A stretch of 16,122 nt of DNA from JBCDBY01 sp039182715 (GTDB lineage: Bacteria > Planctomycetota > PLA2). Below, piece after piece: positions 14,134 to 16,122 of the stretch. A program made the position numbers and the translations under genes. The stretch lies in assembly GCA_039182715.1 (NCBI GenBank), contig JBCDBY010000075.1, positions 1 through 16,122 of the forward strand, in the 5' to 3' direction. Under the pieces are notes generated by a model. The model ran no database searches and was not told the origin of the DNA. It saw only the letters and a program-made list of their open reading frames with translations. Numbering within the stretch: position 1 is the stretch's first letter; the number at the start of each line of letters is the position of its first letter.

Positions 14134-14445
14134 CTACTTCGAGCCGGTGGCGGCGAAGTCTTCGAGGCCGCCGAGCAGCGCCTCGCGCGCGTCCGTGTTG
14201 GGCGCCGGGAAGGTGAACCCGCCCTTGCGCGCCGCCTTGAGCTGCTTGACGAGCTCCGCCGACGCCTTCTTCTGCGCCTCGACCCGCTTGTTGAGCGCAT
14301 CGATCGTCTTGCCCTGCTGGGCCACGACCTTCTCGAGTGCCTCGACCCGCTTCTCGAGCGGCTCGTCCTTCTTGTCGCCCTGGGAAAGCGCCGGCACGGC
14401 GAACAGCAGACCAATCAGCACCAGCGGCAGCACGTAACTCTTCAT
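14134..14445 (-). CDS. Small exported coiled-coil protein
   Basis: A 103-residue protein. Residues 1-22 form a signal peptide (MKSYVLPLVLIGLLFAVPALSQ). Residues about 28-72 form a heptad-rich coiled coil (EPLEKRVEALEKVVAQQ, then LNKRVEAQKKASAELVKQL). The last 30 residues are non-helical and include FTFPAP. It may oligomerise in the periplasm, somewhat like Lpp or YbgF N-terminal coils; no family is recognised. GAGGAG six bases before the ATG at 14445 is a strong Shine-Dalgarno site. The gene precedes lysS on the same strand by 45 bp, so it may share its transcript. Confidence 0.8.
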   Translation of the reverse strand: MKSYVLPLVLIGLLFAVPALSQGDKKDEPLEKRVEALEKVVAQQGKTIDALNKRVEAQKKASAELVKQLKAARKGGFTFPAPNTDAREALLGGLEDFAATGSK

Positions 14446-14451
14446 GGAGAT

Positions 14452-14457
14452 CTCCTC
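14452..14457 (-). promoter_or_regulatory. Shine-Dalgarno site (GAGGAG) of the small coiled-coil gene
   Basis: Minus-strand GAGGAG lies six bases from the ATG at 14445 and fixes that start, in contrast to most genes here, which lack such a site. Confidence 0.65.
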
Positions 14458-14540
14458 GTCCTCACCATCGGCATCCCCCCCGGGTGCCCTTGAGGCGAGG
14501 CGGAACCCTGGGGGACTGCTATCCTACGAAGCCTTCAACC

Positions 14541-15863
14541 ATGCGGGTTTTTCGACTGCTGTTTCCCCTCCTCGCCCTGGGCCTGCTCGGCTGGTCCCTC
14601 TGGGCCGCCCCGAACCATCGCCGCGCGCGCGAGGCGGGCATCGACCTCACCGGCGTGATCTACGAGAGCGCGCAGCAACGCGCGGACGAGGGCGAGAAGG
14701 CGCGCGCGCTGGGCGTGGCGCTGCGCGGGTACGAGGAGTTGCTGGTCGAGAGCCCCGAGGACGTCGAGGCGATGCGCGGACTCATCCGCAATGGCCTCAC
14801 GCTCTCCGCCGTCGCGCTCGGCCAGGCCGACCTGACGCCGGTCATGGGTGCGATCGAGGAGGTCTTCCGCAAGAACCGCGAGAAGATCGATCCGGACGGC
14901 GCGCGCCTGCAGGAGTGGATGCGCACCTGGGTCCGGCTGCGCCGCGAACACATCTCGTTCCTCGGCCCGGCGGCCGTGAACATCTGGATGGCGGCGCGCG
15001 GCGAGGAGCGTGGGCGCGACGAACTCGTCGCCTACACAAAGAAGGGCCCCTTCCACCTCGAGTTCCTCACCTACGCGATCTACCAGCTTCCCAACTGGAC
15101 CGGGGTCGAGCCGATCGTGAAGCTCTACCTCGAGGGCGAGAGCCTCGAAGGGCGCGTCTTCGCGGGGGTCACGCTCATGGTCTACCGCCGCCTGTACGGG
15201 GTCGGCGACGAGCTCTGGGAGCGGCACAAGGGCGACATCGGCGCGGCCCTGGTCGAATCAAAGTCGAAGATGCGCCCCGATCCCAACCAGGACGCACCGC
15301 GTTCGCCGGGCGGTATGACGCTGCTCGGCCTCGCGCTCTACCCGAGCGACGCCGCGCGACGCATCGTGGCGCGCACGCAGCCGGTGCAGCACCCCTACCT
15401 CGCCAAGGTGGTCACGCTCGCCCAGTGCTGGGCGGGTCTCAAGCCGTTCGAGTCGATCGACTTCGAATCGCGCGAGTACTCCGTCTGGCTGCCGCACTAC
15501 GTCGAGAGCTACTTCATGGGCCTCTACCTCCACTACGCCGAGCTGCGTCGCACCGGCAAGCGGGTTTCGACCCCGATGGAGGAGCTGGTCGACCTCGGCA
15601 CGATTCACCCCACGACCAACATCCGGATCTGGGCGAATCGCGCGCTCGCCGCGATCCACCCCGAGCGGTCGCGCGAGATCCACGACCAGCTGCGGCAGGC
15701 GGGCGGTCTCCCCGGCGTCTACGGCATCCAGGCGTTCCCCGACCTCGACCGCGTTCCCTACCTCTTCCCGGCGCTGGCGGTGCCGGAGCCCGGCACGAAT
15801 GCGCTCGCCGCGGTCTCGCTGCTCGACATGGACGCGCCGCCGCCCATCATGCTCCCCCGATAG
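14541..15863 (+). CDS. Membrane-anchored helical-repeat protein of unknown function
   Basis: A 440-residue protein with a single hydrophobic N-terminal segment (about 5-22, LLFPLLALGLLGWSLWA), acting as signal anchor or signal peptide. The rest is mostly alpha-helical. Residues about 41-85 (ESAQQRADEGEKARALGVAL, RGYEELLVESPEDVEAMRGL) look TPR-like. No catalytic motif is recognised. The ATG at 14541 was chosen because it puts the hydrophobic segment at the N-terminus; the frame stays open upstream but reads as non-coding. It is divergent from the small coiled-coil gene by 95 bp. It is followed after 8 bp by the aminopeptidase gene, suggesting an operon. Confidence 0.78.
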   Translation: MRVFRLLFPLLALGLLGWSLWAAPNHRRAREAGIDLTGVIYESAQQRADEGEKARALGVALRGYEELLVESPEDVEAMRGLIRNGLTLSAVALGQADLTPVMGAIEEVFRKNREKIDPDGARLQEWMRTWVRLRREHISFLGPAAVNIWMAARGEERGRDELVAYTKKGPFHLEFLTYAIYQLPNWTGVEPIVKLYLEGESLEGRVFAGVTLMVYRRLYGVGDELWERHKGDIGAALVESKSKMRPDPNQDAPRSPGGMTLLGLALYPSDAARRIVARTQPVQHPYLAKVVTLAQCWAGLKPFESIDFESREYSVWLPHYVESYFMGLYLHYAELRRTGKRVSTPMEELVDLGTIHPTTNIRIWANRALAAIHPERSREIHDQLRQAGGLPGVYGIQAFPDLDRVPYLFPALAVPEPGTNALAAVSLLDMDAPPPIMLPR

Positions 15864-15871
15864 GAATCCCC

Positions 15872-16018
15872 ATGCAGGACCCCCGCATCGCCAAGCTCGC
15901 CCAGGTCATCGTGCACTACTCGTGCGAGGTCCGGAAAGGCGACATCGTAACGCTCGTCGGACCGGTCGAGTCCGACCCGCTCCTGCAGGAGCTCACCCGC
16001 GAGGTGCTGCGCGCCGGC
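15872..16018 (+). CDS. Aminopeptidase, peptidase family M29-like (N-terminal fragment)
   Basis: Only the first 49 residues are present: MQDPRIAKLAQVIVHYSCEV, then RKGDIVTLVGPVESDPLLQ and ELTREVLRAG. This matches the N-terminus of M29 metalloaminopeptidases (AmpS/PepS/thermophilic aminopeptidase type), which begin with a DPR.xKLA..xVxYS...KxGDxV pattern. The metal-binding residues lie further on and are missing. AGGA (15862-15865), overlapping the TAG of the upstream gene, is six bases before the ATG and suggests translational coupling. The frame remains open past 16018, but the sequence there no longer resembles the family. The fragment is cut by what looks like a chimeric junction. Confidence 0.75.
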
Positions 16019-16122
16019 CCTATGATAGCACCAAGGGCAGTATTGCCCTTACCTACATTATTGCCTATTACGCCACCAATAACCGCTCCCCCAGCGGCAC
16101 CTATTGCTCCACCCTTTTGGGC
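16019..16122 (-). CDS. Foreign-looking fragment: glycine-zipper segment of a probable OmpA-family lipoprotein
   Basis: The last 102 bases have 53 G or C (52%), far below the rest of the window. Read on the minus strand from 16122 they give one open frame of 34 codons: AQKGGAIGAAGGAVIGGVIG followed by NNVGKGNTALGAII. The regular Gly/Ala spacing is the glycine-zipper (2TM) segment typical of OmpA-family outer-membrane lipoproteins, familiar from Bacteroidota and some Proteobacteria. It opposes the aminopeptidase frame and starts abruptly at about 16019-16021. The simplest reading is a chimeric contig end rather than a gene of this genome. Both ends are incomplete. Confidence 0.6.

Noticed and set aside
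14502..14525. ECF-type promoter (GGAACC ... TATCCT) before the helical-repeat protein
   Set aside because: The spacing between the two motifs is only 12 bp, too short for a normal promoter, and no sigma factor gene is nearby.

Overview
The window is GC-rich bacterial chromosome (by eye well over 60% G+C). It is densely packed, with genes on both strands, and no rRNA or tRNA gene was recognised. The gene mix suggests Planctomycetota or a similar metagenome lineage: a Ser/Thr kinase with a DLG motif, a secreted VIT-VWA protein, exported proteins of unknown function, a PilZ protein, and mostly weak or absent Shine-Dalgarno sites with several GTG starts. This is an inference from protein style; no marker gene fixes the phylum.

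Layout. 1-281: three copies of a 73-bp tandem repeat followed by two strong hairpins. 535-1740 (+): Ser/Thr protein kinase. 1788-3941 (-): exported VIT-VWA protein. 4061-4231: a 171-bp MITE-like element with perfect 21-bp terminal inverted repeats. 4231-5427 (-): exported protein of unknown function. 5481-6944 (-): pentapeptide-repeat protein with a possible papain-like C-terminal domain. 7027-8724 (+): recJ. 8725-8897: convergent intergenic region with a 16-bp perfect inverted repeat and a 13-bp tandem repeat. 8898-9971 (-): CNNM/CBS membrane protein. 10083-10252: second copy of the MITE-like element. 10252-10551 (-): PilZ protein. 10604-11992 (+): exported CAP-domain protein. 12022-14088 (-): lysyl-tRNA synthetase fused to an HD-hydrolase domain. 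14134-14445 (-): small exported coiled-coil protein. 14541-15863 (+): membrane-anchored helical protein. 15872-16018 (+): start of an M29-type aminopeptidase. 16019-16122: foreign-looking sequence.

How the genes relate. The window is a mix of housekeeping functions (RecJ DNA repair, LysRS) and signalling or envelope functions (kinase, PilZ, CNNM/CBS, VIT-VWA, CAP). The minus-strand genes at 6944-1788 may once have been one transcription unit, now interrupted by the first MITE. The small protein and lysS are 45 bp apart and probably co-transcribed. The helical protein and the aminopeptidase are 8 bp apart and probably translationally coupled.

Most notable points: (1) two near-identical MITE-like elements, each inserted at a CTAG that forms the TAG stop codon of a minus-strand gene, so that the element's end rebuilds the stop; (2) a LysRS-HD domain fusion that could join an Ap4A-making enzyme to a phosphohydrolase; (3) a sharp composition break at about 16019, after which the minus strand encodes a glycine-zipper segment typical of OmpA-family lipoproteins, most likely an assembly chimera.
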